Shown here piece after piece: positions 9,070 to 19,618 of a DNA stretch of 64,000 nucleotides. The translations under genes were made by a program, and so were the position numbers. Position 1 is the first letter of the stretch. Each line of letters starts with the position of its first letter. Origin of the DNA: Terebella lapidaria (lineage: Eukaryota > Annelida > Polychaeta > Terebellida > Terebellidae); assembly GCA_949152475.1 (NCBI GenBank), contig OX424567.1, positions 16,889,402 through 16,953,401 of the forward strand. Reading direction: 5' to 3'. Under the pieces are notes generated by a model, which saw only the letters and a program-made list of their open reading frames with translations, was not told where the DNA came from and searched no databases.

Positions 9070-12000
9070 CTGGCAGAGAGCATGACACTTTGTAAATAAG
9101 AGTTTTGACGTATGCTGAATTCGATAACAGCTGGTGTATGTGTATGGTGTACTTCTGCCATGTAGTAAGTTAAATTTGTAGTGTTTGATTCCTGCCATGC
9201 AGTGAGTTTGCAGACAGTGTTTGAATCCTCCCATGTAGAAATTTGTAGACAGTGTTTGAATCCTGCCATGTAGTGAATTTGTAGACAGTGTTTGACTCCT
9301 GCCATGTAATGAGTTTGTAGGGCGTGTTTGAGTCCTGCCCTGTAGTGAGTTTGTAGAGAGTGTTTGACTCCTGCCATGTAGTGAGTTTGTAGGCAGTGCT
9401 TGACTCCTGCCATGTAGTGAGTTTGTTGGAAGTGTTTGACTCCTGCCATGTAGTGAGTTTGTAGAGTGTTTGACTCCTGCCATGTAGTGAGTTTGTAGAG
9501 TGTTTGACTCCTGACATGTAGTGAGAATAGCATGTTGCCACGTTCATCATGTTTATATTACTTTCAGGAAATGACAAAACAAAGACATGCAAGGAGAACT
9601 CACCAATCATGTCGACATCGGGTGTACGAAGTGTGCTTGACTGCTGCTGTGTGTCGGTATCGGGTGTACGTGGTGTGCCTGATTGCTGCTGTCCGTTGGC
9701 ATCGGGTGTACGTGGTGTGCCTGATTGCTGCTGTCCGTTGGCATCGGGTGTATGTGGTGTGCCTGACTGTTGCTGTGCATTGGCATTGGGTGTACGTGGT
9801 GTGCCTGACTGCTGCTGTCCGTCGACATCGGGTGTACGTGGTGTGCCTGACTGCTGCTGTCCGTCGACATCGGGTGTACGTGGTGTGCCTGACTGCTGCT
9901 GTCCGTCAACATCGGGTGTATGTGGTGTGCCTGACTGCTGCTGTCCGTCAGCATCGGGTGTATGTGTTGTGCCTGACTGCTCGGGTGTACATGGCGTGCC
10001 TGACTGCTGCTGTCCATCGGCATCGGGTTTATGTGGTGTGCCTGACTGCTGCTGTCCATCGGCATCGGGTGTATGTGTTGTGCCTGACTGCTCGGGTGTA
10101 CATGGCGTGCCTGACTGCTGCTGTCCATCGGCATCGGGTTTATGTGGTGTGCCTGACTGCTGCTGTCCATCGGCATCGGGTGTATGTGTTGTGCCTGACT
10201 GCTCGGGTGTACATGGCGTGCCTGACTGCTGCTGTCCATCGGCATCGGGTTTATGTGGTGTGCCTGACTGCTGCTGTCCGTAGGCATCGGGTGTATGTGG
10301 TGTGCCTGACTGCTGCTGTCCGTCAGCATCGGGTGTATGTGGTGTGCCTGACTGCTGCTGTCCGTCAGCATCGGGTGTATGTGGTGTGCCTGACTGCTGC
10401 TGTCCATCGGCATCGGGTTTATGTGGTGTGCCTGACTGCTGCTGTCCGTAGGCATCGGGTTTATGTGGTGTGCCTGACTGCTGCTGTCCGTCGGCATCAG
10501 GTGTATGTGGTGTGCCTGACTGCTGCTGTCCGTCAGCATCGGGTGTATGTGTTGTGCCTGACTGCTCGGGTGTACATGGCGTGCCTGACTGCTGCTGTCC
10601 ATCGGCATCGGGTTTATGTGGTGTGCCTGACTGCTGCTGTCCGTAGGCATGGGGTGTACGTGGTGTGCCTGACTGCTGCTGTGCATCGGCATCTGGTGCA
10701 CTCAGCTGGATGGGCTTGGCGGTCACATCATCATGATCATCTGGGTATACGGTAGACCTGATTGAGCCTGAGCGGAGGTGTGGGTCAACCTTTTCCACGA
10801 GCTCTGCAAAAATAACATCAAGTCATGTGGCTAACCACTAGGTTCTATGACTAATACTGTACGCATGATAATATTACTATTACTGCACTCATGATGATAA
10901 GGGTTGCATACTATTAGCAGGATTGGTCATTTCCAGAGGCATTCTCTGTACCTTACTAGCACCACTATGTATTGTAATTTACACCAGATAGTGCATCTTT
11001 GTTTGTAGCTGAAGGAGAATTTGTACAGGACTGCTCTGTGTATGACCAGATGACCCAAAAGTTGGCTGGATTTCCTATCTGCATTCGAAATTTCCACTTT
11101 AGTCTGGTAGTGATAACAGAGAACCCCCAACCCCCATAAATTTACAACACATAAGCTGGCAGGAAAAATAATGAATGTGCATGATTTGTCTGAAATATAT
11201 TATATATTTTGCAAGATACATGTAATGTGTTTTGTTACGTTCATATTTTTTGACTACATGTACCTGATTTATGACAATTAGGACTGGAGTTCACTGAACT
11301 GAAAAGTATGGGTGGTACATGTGCATGTAGTCAACTATTTTTAATTTTAATATGACACCATAAAACATAATCATGTGTATCACAGAGAACACAAAATATT
11401 TCACTATTACGAACTATTATCCAACTGTTTACTAAAAACATAGCACCAACGGTGCTGTAGCTGTAGTAGCTAAGGTTGCTATAGTATTGATTTTCCAAAA
11501 TATAATTTGTTACACTATCGTCAAAACATGTTCGTAACTGGTTTTTTTTCGTTAATGACATATATTCACAGATCGTCGTTTCAAAGGCAACAAGACTTAT
11601 AACCCAATTTTTCCTTCACAATGGGAGCTTAGTGGAGTTAACTCCTAAATCTCTTCAAGATAGAGTATAAGTATTGGCACATCATATGTCTCTAGGTGCA
11701 ATCCTTTAGGCTGCTGAGGCCAATTTACATATTCCACACCAGACATTCAGCACTGAAGGTCATCCGAGATCAACCTCAAGTTTTTATTTTGTGCCATATA
11801 GGTCTAATATATGTCCATAATGCAAACATAAGCTCTACCTACAAGCATTTCATCTGTAGAGCCAAATTTGGGCATTTTTTACCATAAAAAGGCTATTTTG
11901 ACCTTTCAAGGTCATCAAAGGTCAAATTCAAGGTCACCACACAAGTCGCCATATATGATTTCCCATTTGAAAGTGCCAATATCTAAGCTCTATCCTAAAG

Positions 12001-14163
12001 CGTTCTATGAGTACAGTTCTGGCAGCTCCCATTATGAAGGAAAAAATAGTGTCCAAACTTTTTTTCAAAGGGTGAAATTTTTTTTCTGCTGGAAATGACC
12101 CAAAATGGATAGTAACCTGATTTGGGCTGAAAAATGTTTTTTTTTGGCCGACCCGTCAAAAAATCAAAATGGCCACCACATAGCCGCATTTGAGAAAATG
12201 GCCACCAAAGTCCAAAATTGGCTTTTTTTTTTGGCAAAAATGGCCGCCGAATCAGCAAAAACGATTCAATAAAAAAAAACGGCTCAGGGTATTAGCACAA
12301 GGAATGTTTTAGTAAATTTTCAGAAAAATTCATCATGGCAAAAAAAGTTATTTGCCGGACGGACGGCTAGACGGACGGACGAAAAACCACGACAATAGCT
12401 TATCAGCCCATATGGGCCGGTTAGCTAATAATTTGGACACATCATTGTCTCATCCTGTTTTGTGTTTGCATACATACTGTATGAATGTGTCAACAAACAT
12501 GATAAACCTAGGGATTTTACGGTAATTGGTTTGAGGCGTGTTTGACTTCAGTGGGGGTTTTTACCCCCAAACTAAGAATCACAGTTTACCTTTTAATGTC
12601 ATGGGAATAACATCCAACAAAGAAGAAAGAACACTGAAAACTAAAAAGGCTTGACTATACTTAATTATTTGATTCATCTGATTCTCTGAACATGACCACT
12701 AGTACAAGTAAACAACTTCAATATATATGTTCAACTAGGTTAACTTGGCTAATATAATGGAGAATAGCAAACCTCCGTCATCATGGTCATATACTGGTTT
12801 TGGAACAAAATCTTTCTAAAAAAAATAAGATGCCACAAACTGATTTGACACACTAACACTGTCAACAATAAACATGATAAATATATATTGGTATCATAAC
12901 CACATAAGTATGTATTATTGCTTGCTGATCACGATCATAGCACATAGTTTAGCAGTTTTGCACTATGGAGCCAGGTCGTAGCTTCGAACAGATTAAAATG
13001 ATAATCAATGATAATTTGATTTGACGAACTCACTTCAGAACTGATAATCAATATTACAATCCAAACCGATTCCCATCAATAAACATGATTAAAGCGTGAT
13101 TAATACATGATTAATACTCACATGTCTCCAATACAAATCCTGTCCACAACCATAATCGTATCTCAACTTCCGCTTCCGCTTTCCGATTTCCGCTTCCAGC
13201 ATCAGCATGGATGTCTTTTGGGAGGCATCATTGACATATAGAGCTATACATGTTGATGTTGTGGCATCAATGCTGAAAAAGGAAGCACAATGATCATGAT
13301 GATAGAAATATCTGACGAAGGAGTCACACTGTAAACCTATTGCAATGAGCTACAATTTGGCTGCCAGCCTCCGTTACATGCGAAACAGGACTGCGTATAT
13401 ATACTACACGTATATCATCGGAATCATCTTCATCGGAATTTAGGCCATAGCGATGTCGTAGTCCCACCATGGTGACATTGTAGTGTTGTCATAGCTCTTC
13501 TGTGATGTAAACCATTGTACCTGGGTACTGTTGGGACTAAACCGTAGCAAGGCCAGGACTGCTATAATGATGGCATGAATAACTCCCGACCCCCCCCCCC
13601 CCCCCCCCCTCGGATCATCATGGAAGTGCTATGGTACTAATAGTACCACCTAGATGCTCCTGGCAATGCCACGGTTAGACGACGAATTGGTGTGCCCCCC
13701 ACTTCCTGTCCCGGTCGCCGAGGATGTCTTAAACAGTTTAAACCAATCGGGGATCCATCACAGACCTTACTACACACTAACTATGGATCTCCAAGTTTTG
13801 GAGGCCGGACATGCTCCTGACAAGTTCAGGGGAATCCGGGAGTTCTGCCAGCTCCAGTGTGACTGCGGCTTTACTGGCCACGAAACAACACATGAAACCC
13901 ATAAAACTAGGTGTATCTCCACCTTCTCTATGGCACCGAAATTTGGGAGATGTTATTAACTAGATGTTACTCACCACATCACCACTTTCGACCTCGGACA
14001 TCAGTCTTAAAGAAGTACTCGTACGACCCCAGTCCCCATGGATTTTCACCATGATTACTACTCCTCGTCACTAAATCTGCCATTTCTTGATCCATCAATT
14101 CGCCTCTGTACTCCAACAAGAAGTCTCCTTTTTCGAACGACTGACTCGTGAGAACACTGTGCC
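8984..14163 (-). CDS. KMT5A-like SET-domain protein gene, partial model
   Basis: Splice-aware reading of the minus strand gives exons 13983-14163 and 13122-13272, probably 12773-12815 and 9604-10803, and possibly 8984-9069. The first two encode a SET domain of the KMT5A (SET8) type, which in family members transfers methyl groups from S-adenosylmethionine to lysine, classically H4K20. Visible blocks are FEKGDFLLEYRGELM, YEYFF, CIDAT, YVNDAS and LRYDYG with the catalytic Tyr. The CIDAT block is created across the first splice junction. The segment between the ND motif and RYDYG is about 20-25 residues shorter than in KMT5A. The downstream exon encodes a Q/S/T/P-rich 14-residue repeat. The 5' end (start codon, upstream exons) was not found. 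KMT5A-like membership is well supported; the join to the repeat exon rests on splice sites and matching phases only. Confidence 0.6.
9179..9530. repeat. non-coding minisatellite, about 36-bp unit, ~10 copies
   Basis: The unit resembles TTTGACTCCTGCCATGTAGT plus GAGTTTGTAGA. Early units are 36-37 bp and later ones about 33 bp. It lies next to the coding minisatellite, in its presumed downstream intron. Confidence 0.85.
9604..10703 (-). repeat. coding minisatellite, 42-bp unit
   Basis: On the plus strand the unit reads like GGTGTGCCTGACTGCTGCTG plus a variable half. Units are in register (42 bp = 14 codons) and the four inserted units are 69 bp. All length changes are multiples of three, as expected for a selected coding array. 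Confidence 0.9.
9604..10803 (-). CDS. exon encoding 14-residue Q/S/T/P repeats
   Basis: Acceptor atttttgcag ends at 10804 and donor ATTG|GTGAGT begins at 9603. The 1,200-bp exon is open throughout. After a unique segment (LVEKVDPHLRSGSIRS… and PDDHDDVTAKPIQLSA) it encodes about 23 units of consensus QQQSGTPHTPDADG, four of them with a nine-residue insertion (TPEQSG type). The repeats are hydrophilic and probably disordered. There is no ATG at its beginning, consistent with an internal exon. It may belong to the SET gene or to a separate gene. Confidence 0.6.
10805..11606. other. intronic/spacer, AT-rich
   Basis: Nothing coding is recognised between the repeat exon and the fold-back repeat. 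Confidence 0.5.
11607..12045. repeat. fold-back (inverted) repeat
   Basis: About 11607-11690 and 11955-12045 are inverted copies: the outer 22 bp (TTTTTCCTTCAYAATGGGAG…) are nearly identical and similarity extends some 70 bp inward. The interior holds several AAGGTCA words. It is probably a non-autonomous DNA element in an intron of the minus-strand gene. Confidence 0.7.
12046..12430. repeat. dispersed repeat tail with GGACGGACGG microsatellite
   Basis: Repeated 'aaaatggccrccr' phrases are followed by a (GGAC)n-like run at 12357-12381 and a unique end 'gggccggttagctaat'. It looks like a dispersed invertebrate repeat. I see no coding content. Confidence 0.45.
12773..12815 (-). CDS. candidate 43-bp linking exon
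   Basis: A pyrimidine-rich acceptor (…ttttttag) is followed by KDFVPKPVYDHDDG and a weak donor GGAG|GTTTGC. It enters in phase 0, as the SET exon requires, and leaves in phase 1, as the first acceptor of the repeat exon requires (junction codon GAG). Confidence 0.4.
13122..13272 (-). CDS. exon: second half of SET domain
   Basis: Acceptor cttcctttttcag|C completes a Cys codon with the preceding exon (TG+C), giving CIDAT. The exon continues with YVNDASQKTS and RYDYGCGQDLYWRH and ends in phase 0 at donor CAT|GTGAGT. A purine-rich GGAAGC-like run replaces the segment that in KMT5A lies between the ND/NH motif and the final YDYG. Confidence 0.78.
13590..13609. repeat. poly-C tract, 20 bp
   Basis: Uninterrupted C run. 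Confidence 0.95.
13983..14163 (-). CDS. exon: first half of SET domain
   Basis: Acceptor ttgactttcag ends at 14164. The exon enters in phase 1 and encodes HSVLTSQSFEKGDFLLEYRG and onward to FFKTDVRGRK. The donor AAGTG|GTGATG leaves two bases of a codon. A stronger donor GTGAGT eight bases further on would put a TGA in frame, so the first is preferred. It resembles the GxGV…F.KGDF..EY.GE start of KMT5A SET domains. Confidence 0.78.
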
Positions 14164-14959
14164 CTGAAAGTCAAAGTAATAGAAGTAAAATTAAACTGTA
14201 CCACTTTTCCACTTTATTAATTTCGCTGATGTCACACACACATAATGCTAGGAAGAAATATTTTGCAGGGATGAAGTTTTGCAAGACGGCAAAAACCGCG
14301 AAATCAGCGATACTTTCTCCCATGTGAAACATTCCCCTTTTACAGTTTTCAACTAATATGCATATGCAAAATACAACTTATAAGGAACATTATATTATAT
14401 GCTGATTACTAGTATGACTTCACCAAAAACTAATTTCTTTTGTCATTGCCAGACACAGTATTAGCAAACTACACTGTAATTGGAATATGCCAACAATGGG
14501 ACTCTCCATAACTGTACATTATGATTATACTGTACTAGCGCGCATACACCATATACAGAAACATGTAGTTATATATATCCAAACACTGACACGATTTTGA
14601 GGCGAAAAAGGCTAGTTTGTTCATATAAGTGTACATCACTAAACTCACTATTATATTCAACTTCGAAGCACATACGGTGATCTTAGTCCCATTCTGATGT
14701 AAATAAGCAGTCACTTTGGCATGGGGAACGAAGGTAGCATATAGGTACTACTAGTAAGCTACACTCTACGCCACCCCAATTTGTGGTTGCAAACCACCCC
14801 CCACCCCACCCCCTCCCATCACCGTGTCAAATCTCAATCGCATTTCTGGTCTTCACTGACACTGGCATCTGTAGTTGTATCAAGGTGCGGGACGTGACCT
14901 GCAAAATATATGGTACGTTATAACCATGCTAGGGGCCTATCTAGCCAATCAGGGGGGTT
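14164..14959. other. spacer upstream of the SET exon
   Basis: This should contain an upstream intron of the minus-strand SET gene. No upstream exon could be assigned with both good splice sites and compatible phase. Confidence 0.4.
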
Positions 14960-15775
14960 AGATCACCATCACATGCACTTGGAAACCATTTAATTGATGG
15001 TACAATGTGCTATCTATAATTATATATACAAGGCACTCAAAAATGCTACTTACCCTCGAGTTTGATACAAACCAGGATATCCTGTGGAGGCCTTGAAGAC
15101 AATATATCCAAATTAGTACACTGTTGAAACATATATCCATGAAATAAGGGTTTTCTAGCACAATTTATATCACCAGTACCGCTTCCAAGACCTTGCGTGG
15201 CTGGAATTTGGATTCAAAACATCCGTTGTGCACTTGTTTTTGGTCGGACACGTTGTTTCGGCATTGCTCAAACTTGGGATCACGAACTGTAAGTCATACC
15301 AGATATATAGATTTCTATATAAGTATATTAGTGTACGATTAGAGCGAGTTGTACTCACATCAGTTCGGCTGTTTTTGCTGACCAATTATGTCGCCAGAAA
15401 CGGACATGGTTCAATGAGCTCATGTGTTTTTCACCCAAACAAATGCACAACGGATGTTTTGAATCCAAATTCCAGCCACGCAAGGTCTTGGAAGCGGTAG
15501 TGGTGATAAAAAATGAGCTAGAAAACCTTTATTTCATGGATATTATGTGTCAATGCTATACTGATTGGATATAGAGTCTTCACGGCTTTCACGGGATATG
15601 CTGGTTTGTATCAATTTGGTGGACAAGTAGCATTTTCGGAGCTTTGAAATTTCGAGTGTTTGTGCAACCACCATTTTCCCGACAGGGGCTTGAGCAGGCT
15701 TGAGTGCCTTGTTACTATAGATAGCATACTGTACCCTCAATTAAATGGTTTCCAAGTGCCTGTGATCACCATGGT
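14960..15775. repeat. large imperfect palindrome (fold-back element)
   Basis: 15177-15232 and 15444-15499 are a perfect 56-bp inverted repeat. Diverged similarity extends outward to about 14960 and 15775 (TTGGAAACCATTTAATTGA-type blocks at both ends), with a roughly 70-bp extra segment in the right arm. The spacer of 211 bp has no clear coding frame. Confidence 0.85.
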
Positions 15776-15994
15776 GAGAGTTGGATACCGCACCTTACTG
15801 CCCAGCCCCCGCACCTCACAAAACTCACAATTGTTAGGCCTACGAGCCATCCGTCCTAAATTTGCCGCATTTCCAAATTTGCCAACAGCATTTTTTCATT
15901 GTCTGACATGACATAAAAGCATCGAATAACATCATTATTCGATAGCTTAATGTCCACGCTTTCCACCAACAGTAACAGCTTCGATGGGGTATAC

Positions 15995-16457
15995 TAGGTT
16001 ATGGACCTGTATTGATTTCCTTATATGGTCAAAATGAGGCATCAAAGTACTATATTATTTAAAAACTCCCAGTTTCTCCTCCAAATGCACATGTATCACT
16101 TTAAAATGTCTCTGTTTTGGTTTGTATAGTGGTATGATGGGTATTCCTCTATGTACATGTGAATTTTCATGTTGATTGGAGCTGTTACTGTGCGCATGAA
16201 TACATATAAACAAACCGGCCCTTTCTGGGAGTTTGCTTTCTGAGGAATTCGCCAGGTGTCAGCAGCTAACAGTCAAATGCTTGTAGCGTTTGATCTATTC
16301 CAACAACATGTGCTGATTTTTTAATATTTTGTAAGTTATATATATTGCTTCAACATACTGAAATTTTATGAAAATTGAAACATTTTGAAAGTGATTTCTC
16401 TCATAAAACGTTATAATGGAGTTAAATGGCAATCCTATATGTGTTCGTATACCTAAA
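15995..16457. repeat. direct repeat, left copy
   Basis: Partner of 17658-18100; 463 bp. Confidence 0.95.
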
Positions 16458-16640
16458 CCGAGGACATGGAATTTTGTGTATTATAGATTTTTAGCAGGTT
16501 TTGTGGCATTTCTTTAATTTGTGTGTGGATAGTGTGCGGTATTCATGAATTTTTCACCATTGCAACCATAGTTTTCGTTCACGTGGATTTTTATTACATA
16601 TGTAGGATTATATCTACATGCTAATAGCGGCGGTGTTTAT

Positions 16641-16654
16641 CCCCCCCCCCCCCC
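16641..16654. repeat. poly-C tract, 14 bp
   Basis: Uninterrupted C run inside the interior of the direct-repeat element. Confidence 0.95.
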
Positions 16655-17657
16655 TTGAATGCTAAAGACATGGAGTTAGTGCCTTTTTATTTTCTTTATT
16701 TTCATATAGTAACCAATATTTCAAATCACTGTAAAATATTATACACTTTCACTGAGGACTACTGGACTCAGACACAGCCTAACCGAAAAAGGTGTCGAAA
16801 TGGCCACCAAAAATTGAACGGTGGATAATACTAGGTGTCTCTGAAATTCATCACCACAACCTATATAGTCGATCATAAATAAGCTAGGTTAGGCATTGCA
16901 GAATGCATTTGGTATATTATTTGCAATTTTGGCACCATATCTGGTCAAGTACGCACTTTTCCGATTTTTTTACCATATTTTTTTTTTCGATATTGCCGTA
17001 GAACCACATTTTTGACCCCATATGTGTCTCTTGCCGTTTGATCGATTGCAGTCCATCATATAAATGTGTTTTATAAATAAATTTCATACAGCACATAAAT
17101 TAGTCCCCTGTACAAGGCACCTATGTGACCTAATGTCGGTGATCTCTGGCTTACAGAAACCATATTTTCGACAAATTGTCCACGTTTTTGTGTTTTGTCA
17201 AGATTAAAACCTTGGAATTTTTGCTTAATTTAGAAATATACTATATTGAGAGTGTGGTGGTAGCATTTTGCGACATTTGAATACTATTGGTGTAGACAGC
17301 AGTATGGTAGAAAGTGTTTGGTGCTAAGCAGCGGGGTAGGACTACCAACTCTTTTAAAATTTTGACATATTTAGTCCAAGGGGAATCAAACTGATGGTAA
17401 TATATGGGTGAATAATACATTTATCTGAAACAAACCCCAAATTGTCCTTGAGCATGTTTGATCGGGCGTCAAATCAAAATTTCCAAAGAAAATCTCACTG
17501 TTTTGTTCAAAATATTTCCTTTCTTAGGTGCAAAAATCACTGTTTTATTTCTTCTCTACAAGTCTTCCCTTTTCACATAAGAGCTCAATAATTGGGGATT
17601 ATCACCTCTGTATGTGGGGTGTTATAATTGTAAAATGTGAAGAAAATTGCCATTATT

Positions 17658-18100
17658 TAGGTTATGGACCTGTATTGATTTCCTTATATGGTCAAAATGA
17701 GGCATCAAAGTACTATATTATTTAAAAACTCCCAGTTTCTCCTCCAAATGCACATGTATCACTTTAAAATGTCTCTGTTTTGGTTTGTATAGTGGTATTA
17801 TGGGTATTCCTCTATGTACATGTGAATTTTCATGTTGATTGGAGCTGTTACTGTGCGCATGAATACATATAAACAAACCGGCCCTTTCTGGGAGTTTGCT
17901 TTCTGAGGAATTCGCCAGGTGTCAGCAGCTAACAGTCAAATGCTTGTAGCGTTTGATCTATTCCAACAATTTTGTAAGTTATATATATTGCTTCAACATA
18001 CTGAAATTTTATGAAAATTGAAACATTTTGAAAGTGATTTCTCTCATAAAACGTTATAATGGAGTTAAATGGCAATCCTATATGTGTTCGTATACCTAAA
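17658..18100. repeat. direct repeat, right copy
   Basis: Partner of 15995-16457; 443 bp because of a 20-bp deletion. Confidence 0.95.
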
Positions 18101-18107
18101 ATACTAG

Positions 18108-19560
18108 TACTCTACTAGGCCCAGGTGCCGCTTGTGTCGTCAGCCACTTATGACATCAATGAGAGCGGCTGAGCGAGCGGCACAGATCCATGCATGTAAA
18201 ACCATCCAAACTGGACATAAATAGAAATGTCGGCTGTGAACGGGGAATATCGGCGCTTTTTGCTTGCCTGTTTCGTTTAATATAACATCTTTTCTATCTA
18301 AATCTGTATGTCGGTTAACTCCTACCTGCCCCGTTCACGTAGGCCTAACTTAGTACATATTTCGAGAAGACTCCGACACATTTCTTGGTCTCCCAGTCCC
18401 AGCCATGATTTCAATCTGAACGGGGATTTCACAACGCTGATCATTGTATTCAAATCCAAATTCAGTTTGTTGCCATGAAATATACAGAAGTTATTTACGT
18501 CAATTGATGTATCACACAAATATAATACCAGGTAAAAAAACACGGTAATAATTATGGTATATCATATTGCAGAACAAAATTGAGATCCAGAGCCATAAGT
18601 ATTTATGGTGCAAAACTTTGGAATTGTTTAAATGCTTAAAAATTACATATCACTGTATATATTCAAGTCCAAACTGAAAACACAGTTTATCGATACCTAT
18701 AGTAGATCTAGTAGCCCATAAATAATTGTATATTTTCAGTTTTCAGTATTACTCATATGTATGTTGATTTACTTTTGTACCTTTGTTTTTGTTTTGAAAA
18801 AAAAGATGTTTTTATCTCTGTACAAATTAATTCTCAAATTGTTAATTGTTTCAGCACACGGGAATGTCACTATTAAGACTTAGTCTTCTTACATTCTCCT
18901 TTTCCAACGGTATTGTTTCTATTTTGCATAGGTATCATGTAGTTTTGCATGATGTTGGGAATAAGATATTTTGATTTTGAATATGACCTACGTCGTACAG
19001 CATCAGAGGTTATACTTGCCCGATCCAACAACCGAACAGTCTAGTTAAGATGAACCAGTTGCCTGCACGAGCGGCTCCTTCGGTTTTTGTCCGGGCCCCG
19101 GGCCCGGATATACTAAAAACGCACTAATTTCAGCTGGTTCCGTTTTGCGAGGTCTCCCGCAGTGACGGGCAGGGAGTGATTCCACGGTGGACATACGTTG
19201 CGCGCTATTGTGCGGGCTTCGCCCGTTTACTATGCTGTGAACTGTAGTTCACAATATCTCATGTCAGATGTCAGGGATGTTAAGTGTGGTACAGCGGGGG
19301 TCGCAAATATTGTCACTCTGTTTGCCCAGGCAGAGATTTTTTGCACGCGCTGATATAACGCTGATGTAATAGAATCATATATTAGAATCGCACTTAGAAT
19401 AGGATATAGGCATATGCGCATAAAAAAACCTGGAGTGAAGACTCGAGCACTGGGGAATAATTGGCGAGATATCAATTTAATTCATAAATAAAAAATACAG
19501 CAAACATTTCCTCCGGACATATTCTTAACACTTTCCATTCCTACTATTCTGTAGCTTGTT
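18108..19560. other. intergenic, nothing recognised
   Basis: AT-rich with a short GC-rich palindromic patch near 19096-19112. No gene is seen. Confidence 0.5.
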
Positions 19561-19618
19561 CTAGCAAAACCAAACGCTCGTATTACCCCAGAGCCCCGAT
19601 TTTAGTAGAAGGGATTCG

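Larger units (their letters stand above)
15991..18107. mobile_element. element with 460-bp terminal direct repeats
   Basis: 15995-16457 and 17658-18100 are direct copies differing by one substitution (G/T in 'gtatKatgg') and one 20-bp deletion. The pair encloses 1.2 kb without a coding frame. ATACTAG occurs at 15991-15997 and again at 18101-18107, like a target-site duplication, although three of its bases also precede the second copy. The termini are not TG…CA. It could be a small LTR-like non-autonomous element or a recent segmental duplication. Confidence 0.6.

Noticed and set aside
9532..10755. Plus-strand 407-codon open frame through the minisatellite (VYVVCLTAAV repeats)
   Set aside because: A 42-bp array lacking stops in one frame is often open in several. 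The minus strand has good splice acceptor and donor at both ends and a hydrophilic product, so the plus frame is taken as a shadow.
13654..13959. Plus-strand frame of 101 codons (MLLAMPRLDDELVCPPLPV…)
   Set aside because: No recognised domain and no splice signals; it lies in an intron of the minus-strand SET gene model.
14650..14705. Another possible minus-strand exon with acceptor and GTGAGT donor
   Set aside because: The only open frame is phase 0 to 0, which cannot join the SET exon that needs phase 1.
14836..14890. Possible upstream SET-gene exon after acceptor atattttgcag
   Set aside because: The phase could fit (HVPHLDTTTDASV), but the donor GTGAAG is weak and the residues do not resemble the region before a KMT5A SET domain.
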